A stretch of DNA of 64,000 bases from Psychrobacter sp. TAE2020 (GCF_018919485.1 NZ_JAHLMU010000001.1:2540143-2604142); one strand, 5' to 3'. Counted from the first letter of the stretch, positions 26,709 through 37,203 are shown. Notes: a model not told the origin generated them from the sequence alone. Made by a program: numbers and translations.

Positions 26709-27908
26709 TTAATGACGAGTTAAATCTACTGAGGTATTACTGATGTCATCTTTTAGGGTTACTTTAAGCATGATATAACCTGCGATACCAGAAACGATTG
26801 AACCCATGATAATGCCTAAACGCTCATCGAACACATAGTCGCCACCTTCGAATGCTAAGCCACCAATGAATAAGCTCATAGTGAAGCCAACACCGCATAA
26901 TAAAGCGGCACCGTAGATTTGCTTAAAGTTCATACCGTTAGGCATTTTGGACACGCCCAGTTTGAAGATAATCCAACAGGCGATCATAACTCCCATCTGC
27001 TTACCAATGAATAAGCCTGCGGCAATACCTAAGGGTACTGAATGGAATAAATCAGCAAAGCCGGCACCTTGTAATGAGATACCCGAGTTAGCAAAAGCGA
27101 ATAAGGGCAAAATTCCATAAGAAACTGTGTTCTGTAGGTCATGCTCTAGCTCTTCTAAGGGTGAGTGCTCAGGATCAGTACGATCAAACATCGGGATAAA
27201 TAGCGCTAATACCACCCCGGCTAAAGTGGCATGGATACCAGATTTGAGTACCGCAATCCACATGATAATACCGATAAGTATATAAGGGGTAATGCTAGTG
27301 ACGTTACGGCGATTGAGTATGTACAAGAATGGTAGACATAAGCCAGCTACCGCTAATGAGCCTAAAGACAAATCACTAGTATAAAATAAGGCAATAATTA
27401 AAATAGCGCCAATATCATCAAAAATAGCAATTGATACTAAGAACACTTTTAAAGAGTTAGGCACACGATTGCCTAACAAGCTTAGAATGCCGATAGCAAA
27501 GGCGATATCAGTAGCTGCTGGAATGGCCCAACCTTTCCAGTATTCAGGGTGATTATAGTTAAAAATGATATAAACAATAGCCGGAAAAATCATCCCCCCT
27601 AAGGCGGCGCCTGCGGGTAAGATAATTTGCTTAACATTAGATAGCTCGCCTATAAGCACTTCACGTTTTAGCTCAAGACCCACTAAAAAAAAGAAAATCG
27701 CCATCAGACCATCATTAATCCAATGATGGGCGTCTTTTGCGATTTCAAAAGCACCTATTTTGATAGCAACTGGGGCATGAATAAAAGCCTCGTACCAAAC
27801 ATTGAGAGGGGTATTGGCAATAATCATGGCAGCAACGGCAGCCATAGCTAGAACAATTCCGCCCGCTGCTTCATATTCAAAAAATGCCTTGAACCTTCGT
27901 AGTGCCAT
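26709..27908 (-). CDS. nhaA: Na+/H+ antiporter NhaA
   Basis: NhaA exchanges two protons for one sodium ion across the inner membrane, supporting pH and salt homeostasis. The family's key aspartates are visible in [19 protein letters not shown] and [14 protein letters not shown] (the DD pair matches D163/D164 of E. coli). [21 protein letters not shown] is another hallmark. I start at ATG 27908 (399 residues), which has GAGG just upstream and matches normal NhaA length, rather than the ATG 51 bases earlier. The gene is a single unit. Confidence 0.96.
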   Translation of the reverse strand: MALRRFKAFFEYEAAGGIVLAMAAVAAMIIANTPLNVWYEAFIHAPVAIKIGAFEIAKDAHHWINDGLMAIFFFLVGLELKREVLIGELSNVKQIILPAGAALGGMIFPAIVYIIFNYNHPEYWKGWAIPAATDIAFAIGILSLLGNRVPNSLKVFLVSIAIFDDIGAILIIALFYTSDLSLGSLAVAGLCLPFLYILNRRNVTSITPYILIGIIMWIAVLKSGIHATLAGVVLALFIPMFDRTDPEHSPLEELEHDLQNTVSYGILPLFAFANSGISLQGAGFADLFHSVPLGIAAGLFIGKQMGVMIACWIIFKLGVSKMPNGMNFKQIYGAALLCGVGFTMSLFIGGLAFEGGDYVFDERLGIIMGSIVSGIAGYIMLKVTLKDDISNTSVDLTRH

Positions 27909-28502
27909 ATTATCCTCAGTTGCTAAGTATTCAATGAACCTAAGCAAAAGTTTCAGCATTTGCTGATGCTTAGATCTATTGGTTTAAGTTGCGCATAATT
28001 CTATCAATTTAAGCTAGAAAACAAGACATACCATGTCTATCAAGCGACCAAGTAGTAAAGACAATAATAATGCGGCACTGATATTAGAGTATCGCTAGTG
28101 ATGACTACTGGTGGGCCATCCTTATTATGAACTGGTATAAAATATTTTCCTTAAAATTTTTATAGTGGCCAGCTAGCACTTTACCACGCTTTTGCTGTTA
28201 CTAACGCAGCAATAGATTGCTGCTTAAATAGCGTAACATACAAAATTGCTAACCACTAACCTCATAGAATATAAAGCGGTGCTACGATTATGTCTAGTGA
28301 TAGAGCAAATATAATTAAGATAAATCTAGGCGACTTTTTCACCTTTTTGGCTTTTTTCACCTTTTTAACTCTATAATAGAGCATTTTTATTACCTATCCT
28401 TTTTTTTGCCTATCTTTTATCGGCTGTTTTTCTCGCAGATACCTAGGCCATTCATAACCAATATGCTATTGCTAGCATGTGTTTCTTCACAAGGCCATTT
28501 TT
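27909..28502. promoter_or_regulatory. Divergent nhaA/TSUP promoter region with direct repeat
   Basis: This roughly 590-base gap contains two exact copies of TTTTTCACCTTTTT (28335-28348 and 28353-28366), 18 bases apart. A TATAAT at 28372-28377 is a plausible -10 for the rightward TSUP gene, without a clean -35. No small gene is evident. The repeat could be a regulator site placed over the promoter. Confidence 0.4.
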
Positions 28503-29258
28503 ATGGACTTATCACTTTCTTTAGAAGTTATTTTAATGCTAACGGCAGTAGCTGCACTTGCTGGTTTTATTGATGCGATTGCTGGTGGCGGTGGGCTGCT
28601 GACTATTCCGGCAATGCTATTGGCCAATATTCCGCCAGTATTAACTTTAGGTACTAATAAGCTACAAGCTGCTTCTGGGGCACTAGCCGCCTCTATTACT
28701 ATGATCAAAAAAGGCGTTGTTAAGCCGCAGCGTATCAAAGTAGCCATTATTGCCGCTTTTATAGGCTCAATTATTGGTTCAATCGCGGTACAGCTATCGC
28801 CTCCTGATTTGCTCGAAAAGCTAATACCCTTTTTGATTGCTGCTATCGGTATCTATACCTTGTTTGCGCCAAAGTTAGGTGAGGCAGAAACTACCCCGCG
28901 TATCTCAGAGGGTAAATGGCAAAAAGTTGCTGCGCCACTGATTGGTTTTTATGATGGTTATATGGGACCTGGAACCGGAATGTTTTTTGCGCTAGGTAAT
29001 GTAGCTTTGCGTGGTCGCCAAATTATTGAGGCCACTGGGGCCGCAAAAGTATTGAACTTATCTACTAACATCGGCTCGCTAATATTCTTCATCTTAGGCG
29101 GTAATGTACTGTGGAAAGTGGGGCTAGCGATGATGGTCGGACAAACTATCGGCGCCTATTTTGGCTCACATATGGTGGTGAAAGGCGGTAGTAAGTTGAT
29201 TCGACCCATGATTGTAGTCGTGTGTTTAGCTATGATCACTAAATATGTGTTTGGTTAA
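28503..29258 (+). CDS. TSUP (TauE/SafE) family sulfur-anion exporter
   Basis: The 251-residue membrane protein has the TSUP duplication: AGFIDAIAGGGGLLTIPAML near the N-terminus and GFYDGYMGPGTGMFF in the second half, with about eight hydrophobic segments. TSUP proteins export sulfite, sulfoacetate and similar anions. I start at ATG 28503, which has AAGG upstream, rather than GTG 28479. With the YeiH gene at 16088 the window has two candidate sulfur-anion exporters, but they are not linked. A terminator follows at 29306. Confidence 0.88.
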   Translation: MDLSLSLEVILMLTAVAALAGFIDAIAGGGGLLTIPAMLLANIPPVLTLGTNKLQAASGALAASITMIKKGVVKPQRIKVAIIAAFIGSIIGSIAVQLSPPDLLEKLIPFLIAAIGIYTLFAPKLGEAETTPRISEGKWQKVAAPLIGFYDGYMGPGTGMFFALGNVALRGRQIIEATGAAKVLNLSTNIGSLIFFILGGNVLWKVGLAMMVGQTIGAYFGSHMVVKGGSKLIRPMIVVVCLAMITKYVFG

Positions 29259-29305
29259 CTCTTTAAAATATCTCAATAACTAAACCCATTATTTATCTAC
29301 AAAAT

Positions 29306-29338
29306 AAAACCCCCAAGCCATCATGGCTTGGGGGTTTT
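29306..29338. terminator. Bidirectional terminator, TSUP/gltS
   Basis: Perfect 15-base arms (29306-29320 and 29324-29338) with a TCA loop, flanked by A and T runs, lie between two convergent genes. Confidence 0.92.
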
Positions 29339-29367
29339 AAAATTAATGAAATCGTTTTAGCTGATGA

Positions 29368-30639
29368 TTAGAACGGTATTTTAGTAAATATCTGTAATAC
29401 CGTAGCATTGATAATATCAACGAAGAAAGCGCCAACCATCGGTACAATTAAGAACGCCTTTGGCGAAGGTAAGTAGCGATCGGTGACAGCCTGCATGTTC
29501 GCAATAGCGGTCGGTGTTGCACCCATACCAAAGCCACAATGACCCGCTGCCAATACAGCAGCATCGTAATCCTTGCCCATTATTCTAGAAGTTACGAAGT
29601 AAGCATATAAGATCATAACAATGGTTTGTACTAGTAATATAATTAATACCGGACCTGCTAAATCAGTTAATTGCCATAGTTTTAGAGATAATAATGCCAT
29701 CGCAAGGAATAGACTTAAAGACGCATTACCAATAACGTCAATCGCTCGGTCAAACATATCGAAGTTAAACACGATAGTGAGTGAATTACGAATAATCACC
29801 CCAGCAGCTAGTGCCCAAACGAACGTTGGTAGCTGAAACCAAGTGCCTTCTGCAACGATGGTCATGATGTCGGCAATAGCCAAAGCGGCAGCGAATAGCG
29901 CTAAAGTCTCAATAGTAGAGGAGGCAGTGATAAGACGAATGTTATCGGGCTTTTCAAACATCTCTTCTTCTCGATGATCTCCATCTTCATCATGCTTGGT
30001 GCTATATAATGACTGCGCGCCAGCGACTTTTTCAGCTTTAGTCGGATTTGGATTAGCTGGTGTTGGTTGTAAACCAAGGTTTTTGATTAATCGGCGGGCA
30101 ACAGGACCACCAACAATACCGCCAGCTACCAAACCATAGGTAGCAACCGCGATACCCAGTGTAGTTGCACCAACAACGCCGTACTCTTCTTCTAATACTA
30201 CCCCCCATGCACCTGCAGTACCATGGCCACCAGTTAGGGAAATAGAACCCGTCACTAAGCCGAGTAAAGGATCAAGTCCAAGTGCGCTTGCCATACCGAC
30301 ACCGACCACATCCTGTAAAACAATAAATACGGATACTACAGCGAGAAAAATTAATAATGGGGTGCCACCGGCTTTAAGCCTACCAAAATCAGCACTAAGT
30401 CCGATAGAGGCGAAGAACATCAGCATCGTCGCAGTCTGTAGACCTTGGTGAAAGTTGAAGGTATACCCCCAAAAAATATTGAGGGAATAAACAATAATTG
30501 CTGCAACTAGACCACCTACTACAGGCTCTGGTATATTAAAGTCTTCGAGTACCTTAATATTTTTAATCATAAAGCGGCCGAGTAACAGCACTAGCGTTGC
30601 AAATATCAGGGTGTAATAGCCGTTTAAGGTAATTTCCAT
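29368..30639 (-). CDS. gltS: Sodium/glutamate symporter GltS
   Basis: GltS (ESS family) imports glutamate with sodium across the inner membrane. Markers are LLLGRFMIKNIKVLEDFNIPEPVVGGL near the N-terminus, given here as LLGRFMIKN plus IPEPVVGGL, then TGSISLTGGHGTAGAWG (about 131-147) and AGHCGFGMGATPTAIANMQA (about 366-385). Length (423) is normal; a polar linker of about 40 residues (about 200-240) joins the two halves. AGAGAG precedes the ATG. It is a single unit with a large palindrome in its upstream region. Confidence 0.95.
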   Translation of the reverse strand: MEITLNGYYTLIFATLVLLLGRFMIKNIKVLEDFNIPEPVVGGLVAAIIVYSLNIFWGYTFNFHQGLQTATMLMFFASIGLSADFGRLKAGGTPLLIFLAVVSVFIVLQDVVGVGMASALGLDPLLGLVTGSISLTGGHGTAGAWGVVLEEEYGVVGATTLGIAVATYGLVAGGIVGGPVARRLIKNLGLQPTPANPNPTKAEKVAGAQSLYSTKHDEDGDHREEEMFEKPDNIRLITASSTIETLALFAAALAIADIMTIVAEGTWFQLPTFVWALAAGVIIRNSLTIVFNFDMFDRAIDVIGNASLSLFLAMALLSLKLWQLTDLAGPVLIILLVQTIVMILYAYFVTSRIMGKDYDAAVLAAGHCGFGMGATPTAIANMQAVTDRYLPSPKAFLIVPMVGAFFVDIINATVLQIFTKIPF

Positions 30640-30723
30640 AACTTTTTCTCTCTAGGTACACCTATCAAGCTGAATTTAGAATAATCCTAGTCTTGTCCTA
30701 AATTTAGCCTGATTGTAAGTTTT

Positions 30724-30750
30724 TTAATAAGCTTCTTAGAAGCTTATTAA
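30724..30750. repeat. Perfect palindrome upstream of gltS
   Basis: Thirteen-base arms centred on base 30737 (core TAATAAGCTTCT / AGAAGCTTATTA) lie 85 bases upstream of the gltS start. It may be an operator or a leader hairpin. The remaining bases of the 534-base gap hold only the terminator at 31069. Confidence 0.6.
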
Positions 30751-31068
30751 TAGTTGTGTGTGAATTACGCAATAGTTATTAGCTGGCATGACCTTCATAT
30801 CAGTACCTTTGCGCCTTCATCGAATCGGTTCAGGGATGTTCACTAGGTTTGTAATAATATTTATAACGATATTGTTGCGGTAGTTTGGTTATTTATAAGT
30901 TAGTAATACGTTTTTGCCAATTTTATAAATGCATTGTGAGTGGTACTGAAATATTATTTATCATTTAGGGTGTCTCATATCATTATTACAACATAAACAG
31001 CTGAGAAGTCCAAAAAATAATTGCCGATAATAGATAAAAAATGTATCTCGATAACGATAGTGGCAAAT

Positions 31069-31100
31069 AAAAACCCTAGCTTAAAGTAGCTAGGGTTTTT
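31069..31100 (-). terminator. Terminator of the dicarboxylate/amino-acid symporter gene
   Basis: AAAAACCCTAGC (31069-31080) pairs with GCTAGGGTTTTT (31089-31100), 74 bases downstream of the stop on the minus strand. Confidence 0.88.
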
Positions 31101-31173
31101 ATGCTTCATTCTGAAATGTTTTGGTTAGCAATAGCTTCCTAGTACTGAGTATTAAGCACTAAGGTTTAAGTAT

Positions 31174-32550
31174 CTAAGCGCGGCGATCAATATTATCATA
31201 CTCACTGCCCATTATGCCGTCAGTAAATACTTCAGAGAATTCACGTTCGCTATCTTCATCGATATGACCGTCAAAGACCTCTTTAGTACCTGCTTCAGGA
31301 TCATTATAAATCGCTAAGTTCATTTTACCTTCGGATTTAGCCACAATAGCCGTAACTACAGCATCGCCACCGACGTTAACGGCGGTACGTAGCATATCAA
31401 GGATACGATCAACACCCAAAATAAGGGCGATACCTTCAACAGGTAAACCGACTTGTGCGAATACCATCGATAACATAATTAGTCCAACGCCTGGTACCCC
31501 AGCAGTACCAATAGAAGCCAATACCGACATCAGAATCACAGTCAGATATTCGGCAATACCCAAATCAACACCATAAATATTAGCGATAAAAATGGTCGCC
31601 GTACCTTGCATGATAGCAGTACCATCCATGTTGATGGTCGCGCCAAAAGGTATTGTAAACGAGGCTACTGAGTTATCAACCCCCATGCGCTTAGTGACTG
31701 TGCGCAAGGTAATCGGGATAGTAGCATTTGAGCTTGAAGTACTAAAAGCAAAGATTTGAACTTCGCGCATTTTAGCTAAAAAAGTTTTGACAGATAGCCC
31801 TGAGAACACCTTAAGGATAATCATCATAGTAATGAAGAAGTGAAAGGCCAATGAGGCCACTAGCACGGCTACATAACCTAGCAGTGAGATGATCAAATCT
31901 AACCCTAAGTCTGCCATAGCATTAGTCAAGAGTACAAAAACCCCGTAAGGAGCAAGGTTCATGATAATAGTGACCATCTTTAAAATGACTTCGTTAAATA
32001 GCTCTAAGCTTTTTACTAAGCCTGTAGCGGGTTTACCAACCATTAAGATACTAATACCCAATAACACCGCAAAAAAGATAATGGACAGCATATCGCCATT
32101 AGCCATAGCACTGATTGGGTTGGAGGGAATAATGTTAGCAAATACTTCCATTAATGGTGGTGCTGACTTCGCTTCAAAGGCTGCTTCTGTAGGGATATTC
32201 ATGCCTTTGCCGATGCCAAGCAGTACCCCAAGGCCGATAGCAGTAGTAATTGCCAGCGCAGTAGTTACCATGTAAATAAAGAAAGTCTTAGTACCTATGC
32301 GACCAAGCAGGCGAATATCACCAATACCGCAGACCCCACAAATTAACGAAACTAGTACTAAAGGTACTACCAACATTTTTAGTGAGTTGATAAATAGTTC
32401 ACCGATAATAGCAAAAAAACCATTAGTCAAATAAGTGTAAACAAAACTACCTTCGGTATTGAGATTAAAAAGATTTATAATTAGACCTAATAGGATACCG
32501 AGCGCCATGGCGAGGATAATCTTGCCCGTCAGTCCCATTCCTTTCCACAT
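31174..32550 (-). CDS. Dicarboxylate/amino acid:cation symporter (DAACS)
   Basis: The 458-residue protein has DAACS features: FSTSSSNATIPITL (serine-rich hairpin, about 269-282), INMDGTAIMQG (about 307-317, the NMDGT substrate and Na+ site) and GTAGVPGVG (about 351-359), with eight membrane helices. Members take up glutamate, aspartate, C4-dicarboxylates or Ser/Thr with Na+ or H+. The C-terminal tail of about 50 residues is acidic and cytoplasmic. AAGGA precedes the ATG. It is next to gltS but separately transcribed. Substrate specificity cannot be assigned from sequence. Confidence 0.92.
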   Translation of the reverse strand: MWKGMGLTGKIILAMALGILLGLIINLFNLNTEGSFVYTYLTNGFFAIIGELFINSLKMLVVPLVLVSLICGVCGIGDIRLLGRIGTKTFFIYMVTTALAITTAIGLGVLLGIGKGMNIPTEAAFEAKSAPPLMEVFANIIPSNPISAMANGDMLSIIFFAVLLGISILMVGKPATGLVKSLELFNEVILKMVTIIMNLAPYGVFVLLTNAMADLGLDLIISLLGYVAVLVASLAFHFFITMMIILKVFSGLSVKTFLAKMREVQIFAFSTSSSNATIPITLRTVTKRMGVDNSVASFTIPFGATINMDGTAIMQGTATIFIANIYGVDLGIAEYLTVILMSVLASIGTAGVPGVGLIMLSMVFAQVGLPVEGIALILGVDRILDMLRTAVNVGGDAVVTAIVAKSEGKMNLAIYNDPEAGTKEVFDGHIDEDSEREFSEVFTDGIMGSEYDNIDRRA

Positions 32551-32961
32551 ATTCTACATCCTTTTGTATACGCAATTTTTGCTAGTATAAGCCGCATTTA
32601 TTCAATGCGAACGTTACTATCGCTGCTGTCACGTCTATAACATTCTATTAGTTGCCATTTACCATCGTATTTTCGCAGACAATATAAAATAATTGTTAGG
32701 GGTACTGCAAGATTTTTTTATGAATATTATTTATAGATAGGCTTTGGCTAAAGAGGATTACTACCCTGTTAATAAAATATTCTAGCCACCCGCTAAAATA
32801 GAGTGGTTGATTAAAACCTATAAAATTAGATAGTTAGACATTCTGATTATCTTTATTAGTAAACTAATATGTGTATGTATATATGAATAAGTTTAAGCAA
32901 GTAAGGTATAAAACCTTTAAGGCTAAGATAATAGAACAGCAGAGTATGTGCGGATATATAA

Positions 32962-33000
32962 AAAAAGCAAGATTGTCGATAGCCGACAATCTTGCTTTTT
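32962..33000 (-). terminator. Terminator of the fadE-like gene
   Basis: Perfect 17-base arms (32962-32978 and 32984-33000) with a 5-base loop lie 60 bases past the FadE stop. I see nothing else in the 510-base gap from 32551. Confidence 0.9.
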
Positions 33001-33060
33001 ACTGCTCTTTAATAGTTTTGCCATATTTAACCGTTATCTAGCCATGGCTGTTAACTTTAC

Positions 33061-36009
33061 CTAAGCTTGGTGATCTTCCTCGCGGCGCAAACCATCATGC
33101 CATTTTTCATTGGTTGCAGCGTCGGTGTTGCTATTATTGCTCGGTATTTGAGCAGAGGTAGGATTTTCACTGTGGTTATAACTCATGCGCTCGCTTAGCG
33201 TTGATTCCGCATCACGAGTACGATGATGAAACGCTTCATTTTTAGGCTGATTAGTGCTGAAATCAGCTTGCTGAGTCACTTCTTTAACCGTACTTTGCTC
33301 GCCGACCATTTTTACATCGCCATCAGTCTCATAGCCATGATCTGGATTGGCGTCACCTGTCTGCTGTTGTATAGGCGCAGCCGCATTATTAGTAGAGCTG
33401 CCTGCGGTAGTCGTTTGCTGCGCTTGACCAGCTAGCGTACTATTTTGAACAGCGGCATTAGTTTTTGGATGAACATTGTTTTTAAGTTGAGTTTTGTTCT
33501 TAAGTTCAGCGTAGTCAGTAAGCCTATCTACAGCGTTCTCTAAGCTATGTGGATTAAAGCGTTCTAATACTTGATCTAAATGTTCATCGAACACGTCAGT
33601 TAATAGCGAATCAAAGCGTAAAGCGTTATAACTAATGAGCTGCTCAGCCTCAGCTTCAGTGATCTCGCCACTTTGGCTGGCATGTACTACATGATCTTCA
33701 AAAGTTAAGCCCTCAAAGCTGCCTTTATGTTCAGATTTTTTGAACTTCTGCCATAAAGGTTCCATTGCCAGTAGCGTCTGATAAGCATGTTCCATGCGTC
33801 CGGTAACATCATCAGGCTCAGTATTGTAATAGACCATAGTTTTGAGGTAATCACGGAATGGGTTTTCTGCAAAGTCATCCATAAAAGTATCGCCAAGCTG
33901 ACATTTTAGCTCATCACTGGCTGGGGTAAAGATGCGACCACTGGGAAAAGTGACAAAGCTGACTACGGTAGCTGCTATGCGATTAGGGAAGTTAGCAAAT
34001 AAGGCCATGAAGGCTTCTTGAATAGTATATAAGCTGTGCTGTAGGGCGACCTCAGCATGTAAACGTTCGGCTTTAGACTTACTGCCATGCTGATAGAACT
34101 GCAAAATAGCGGTGGCAATAAATAAATGTCCATGAATATCTGCTAAACGGCCAGAGAGCATCTCTTTACGTTTAAGATCACCTGCCAATAAACCTAAGGC
34201 CATATCAGCAGTTAGTGCAAAGCTAGCACTCAAGCGGTTGATATGCTTATAGTAGGGCCGAGTAAAGCCGTCGGCAAAGCTAGGATAATCATTGCTGCCT
34301 CCGACATAACCAGCAATAAAGGCTCTAGCGCCACGATTAAAAGTGTAGCCTAAATGTTTAAAGAATAAAGTATCGAATTCCTTTACCGCGCTGCTCTTAT
34401 CTTCGCTTTGCAGCAGTTGCAGCTCGTCAAATAGATAAGGATGACAGCGCATAGCACCTTGACCAAATATCATCAATGAGCGCGTGAGAATATTAGCGCC
34501 TTCAACGGTAATAGATACGGGAATTGCTTGATAAGGAACTGCTAAGAAATTGCGTGGCCCCATCTGAATAGCGCGACCACCGACTACATCCATACCGTCA
34601 TTGACTAAATCACGCATAGTCTCAGTAGCGTAGTATTTGGCCATAGCGGTCATCACTGAAGGGGTGCCGCCTTGGTTCAATCCACAAGTGACTAAGTGGC
34701 GAAAAGCTTCTAGCATATAAGTCTGACTGGCAATGCGACTAGTAGCATCTTGCACCCCTTCAAACTTACCTACTGAAATCTTAAACTGCTCACGGACTTT
34801 GGCAAATGCGCCAACTGATAGATAAGTCATTTCGCTCGCTGAAGTAGATAGAGCGGGTAGAGAAATACCGCGACCGACACCAAGACACTCCATCAGCATT
34901 CGCCAACCGCGACCGGCGTTCTCAACACCACCGATGATGTAATCTAGGGGTATAAACACATCAGTACCATCGACTGTACCATTCATAAAAGGTGAGCCAC
35001 TAGGACTATGGCGCGGTCCAGTGATTACCCCTTCGTGGTTAGCTGGGACTAGAGCACAAGTAATACCATAATCAGTTTTATTGATATCTCCTAACAGCGC
35101 TTCAGGGTCATACATCTTAAAGGCAAGACCAACCACAGTAGCGATAGGTGCTAAAGTGATCCAGCGTTTAGAGAAATTCATCCGTAGTCCGAGTACTTCC
35201 GCACCTTCGTGCATCCCATAACAGACCACACCAGTATCAGGAATGGCACCAGCGTCAGATCCGGCTTCCGGTCCTGTAAGACCAAAACAAGGGACTTCAT
35301 CGCCTATCGCTAATCCCGGTAACCAGCGCTGCTTTTGCGCCTCAGTACCGTAGTGCATCAACAGCTCGCCAGGTCCTAAAGAGTTGGGAACCATACAAGT
35401 GACAGCAGCAGTTGGCGAGCGTGAGGCAATCTTACTCATCACCCGGCTCTGGGCATAAGAAGTAAAGGCTAGACCACCATATTCTTTAGGAATAATCAAA
35501 CCCAAGAAGCCGTTGGCTTTTATAAACTGCCAAGCTTCTTGCGATAGCTCTTTATCTTGGTGTTGGATTTGCCATTCATCGAGCATAGTGCATAAAGTTT
35601 CCACTTCATTGTCGAGGAAGCTTTGCTCTTCTTCTGAGAGTTGCGGATAAGGATACGCAGCAAAAGTATTCCAGTCGGGCGCACCCATAAATAGCTCTTT
35701 TTCCCACCAGCTAGTACCTGCATCGAGGGCTTCGCGTTCAGTATCACTCATACTTGGCATCGCATTGCCTAAGGTCTTGTATACTGGCTTAGTGAGCAAA
35801 GATTGGCGCAGAGGAGTGATCAATAGCACTAAACATAATAGCGCAATAGGAATACCTAATATTAGCGACCATGGACTGATAATGGCGGTGACTACTACTG
35901 TGACTAGCGCTACGATACTGCCAGTGACTCTGGATAGCGACAGCAAAAAGATGGCCAAAACGACGGCTAACTGGATGATTACTGCCAAAATAAATAAGCC
36001 AATCGCCAT
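33061..36009 (-). CDS. fadE: FadE-type acyl-CoA dehydrogenase with C-terminal extension
   Basis: The protein begins with two hydrophobic segments (about 4-67), then the acyl-CoA dehydrogenase fold: GFLGLIIPKEYGGL, PCFGLTGPEAGSDAG (about 235-249, flavin/substrate loop) and the catalytic-domain stretch GQGAMRCHPYL. It continues into the DUF1974-like region of E. coli FadE. It catalyses the first oxidation of fatty acid beta-oxidation at the membrane, passing electrons to ETF. E. coli FadE has 814 residues; here there are 982, because the last 147 (about 836-982) form a polar Gln/Asn/Thr-rich tail. AAGGAG precedes the ATG. Confidence 0.9.
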   Translation of the reverse strand: MAIGLFILAVIIQLAVVLAIFLLSLSRVTGSIVALVTVVVTAIISPWSLILGIPIALLCLVLLITPLRQSLLTKPVYKTLGNAMPSMSDTEREALDAGTSWWEKELFMGAPDWNTFAAYPYPQLSEEEQSFLDNEVETLCTMLDEWQIQHQDKELSQEAWQFIKANGFLGLIIPKEYGGLAFTSYAQSRVMSKIASRSPTAAVTCMVPNSLGPGELLMHYGTEAQKQRWLPGLAIGDEVPCFGLTGPEAGSDAGAIPDTGVVCYGMHEGAEVLGLRMNFSKRWITLAPIATVVGLAFKMYDPEALLGDINKTDYGITCALVPANHEGVITGPRHSPSGSPFMNGTVDGTDVFIPLDYIIGGVENAGRGWRMLMECLGVGRGISLPALSTSASEMTYLSVGAFAKVREQFKISVGKFEGVQDATSRIASQTYMLEAFRHLVTCGLNQGGTPSVMTAMAKYYATETMRDLVNDGMDVVGGRAIQMGPRNFLAVPYQAIPVSITVEGANILTRSLMIFGQGAMRCHPYLFDELQLLQSEDKSSAVKEFDTLFFKHLGYTFNRGARAFIAGYVGGSNDYPSFADGFTRPYYKHINRLSASFALTADMALGLLAGDLKRKEMLSGRLADIHGHLFIATAILQFYQHGSKSKAERLHAEVALQHSLYTIQEAFMALFANFPNRIAATVVSFVTFPSGRIFTPASDELKCQLGDTFMDDFAENPFRDYLKTMVYYNTEPDDVTGRMEHAYQTLLAMEPLWQKFKKSEHKGSFEGLTFEDHVVHASQSGEITEAEAEQLISYNALRFDSLLTDVFDEHLDQVLERFNPHSLENAVDRLTDYAELKNKTQLKNNVHPKTNAAVQNSTLAGQAQQTTTAGSSTNNAAAPIQQQTGDANPDHGYETDGDVKMVGEQSTVKEVTQQADFSTNQPKNEAFHHRTRDAESTLSERMSYNHSENPTSAQIPSNNSNTDAATNEKWHDGLRREEDHQA

Positions 36010-36366
36010 GACGATCTCCTTAGCAAAACTTAGTTAGTTATGAATTTTAAATGAGCTATTTATAATGGTTTATTTATAATGATTTATTAGCTTATAAAAC
36101 TCGCTAATAGTTATTGGCTGATCAATAGCTGACTATAGACTAATGGCTATCAAAATAATACTTTACTAAGACGAAATACTGATAAATATGTCTACTACTA
36201 TGAAACTAGTTGAGCTAACTAGCAATAGTGAAAATGCTACTCTGTGTCGAAAGTGTGTATCAACTCTACTAGCTATATTATAACTAGAATGTCTATCTGA
36301 TCTTATTATTTGTATTAATCAGCAGTTGCTCCTTATTAGTAGTTAATACAGCTGGGTCAATACATA
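36010..36366. other. Intergenic region between radC and fadE
   Basis: This 357-base AT-rich gap lies downstream of radC and upstream of fadE, both leftward. I see no small gene or strong hairpin; it should hold the fadE promoter, which I cannot place. Confidence 0.45.
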
Positions 36367-37050
36367 TTAATCAAAAGGTGGCAAGCTGCTCTCGGCATAA
36401 GATAAAGTAGTATTACGTCCAACAATGATATGGTCAATCAATGATAGATCTATTAGATCACAAGCTTTTTTTAATTCGTAAGTTAATAAGTTGTCAGCAG
36501 TGGAAGGCTGAGCATCAGTATGAGGGTGATTATGAGCGATAATTAGCTGACTGGCCCCATGATTAAGAGCATGGCGCAATACATGTTTGATACAGACTGA
36601 ACAGGAGGATAGGCCACCAGTAAACAGAATCTCAAAGTTAAGTAAATTCAAGGTGTTATCTAAACATAGTACTACAAATACTTCACGAGACTCACTACGC
36701 AATTGAGTGCTAATATAGTCTTTGACTGCTGATGAACGTCCAAGGGCTTGGCCGGTCTTGAGCTGACTATTGAGATAACGAGTACCCATCTCAAGCGAAG
36801 CTAGCATTTGCGCATATTTAGCAGGACCAATGCCATGACAGGCGAGCACACTTTCTTTGGGCGCTGCTAACAGCTCAGCTAAAGTGCCAAACTGTTTGAT
36901 CAAATGGCGGGCTAATTCGATAGCGGATTGCGCTTGAGTGCCAGTACGCAAAAATATGGCTAGTATCTCCGCATCAGTAAGATGAGGCGCCCCAAATTTT
37001 AATAGCTTTTCACGTGGTCGATCATCCTCATGCCAGTCTTTGATGGCCAT
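36367..37050 (-). CDS. RadC family JAB/MPN-domain protein
   Basis: An N-terminal helical part with a helix-hairpin-helix (LACHGIGPAKYAQM) precedes a JAMM metalloprotease-like domain: HNHPHTDAQPSTAD carries H-x-H, the serine and the Asp of the metal site. Upstream the usual V-x-PRE-V reads VCIKHVLRHAL, so the conserved PRE is lost. I use ATG 37050, preceded by AAGGG at good spacing, giving 227 residues. RadC was once linked to DNA repair, but that is doubtful; related proteins are tied to mobile elements or recombination. It is divergent from coaBC. Confidence 0.88.
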   Translation of the reverse strand: MAIKDWHEDDRPREKLLKFGAPHLTDAEILAIFLRTGTQAQSAIELARHLIKQFGTLAELLAAPKESVLACHGIGPAKYAQMLASLEMGTRYLNSQLKTGQALGRSSAVKDYISTQLRSESREVFVVLCLDNTLNLLNFEILFTGGLSSCSVCIKHVLRHALNHGASQLIIAHNHPHTDAQPSTADNLLTYELKKACDLIDLSLIDHIIVGRNTTLSYAESSLPPFD

Positions 37051-37203
37051 TATCATCCCTTAGTTATAGAAAAAATGCACCGTCTTAGTAGATAAATGCG
37101 TAAAACCTTACCTAACTTATCTCATAATTGTTACTATAAGCGCAATTTTATCTTTCCCTCTTTTTTCTATTACTCTTCTATTAATTATAGTTATGTCACG
37201 CTT

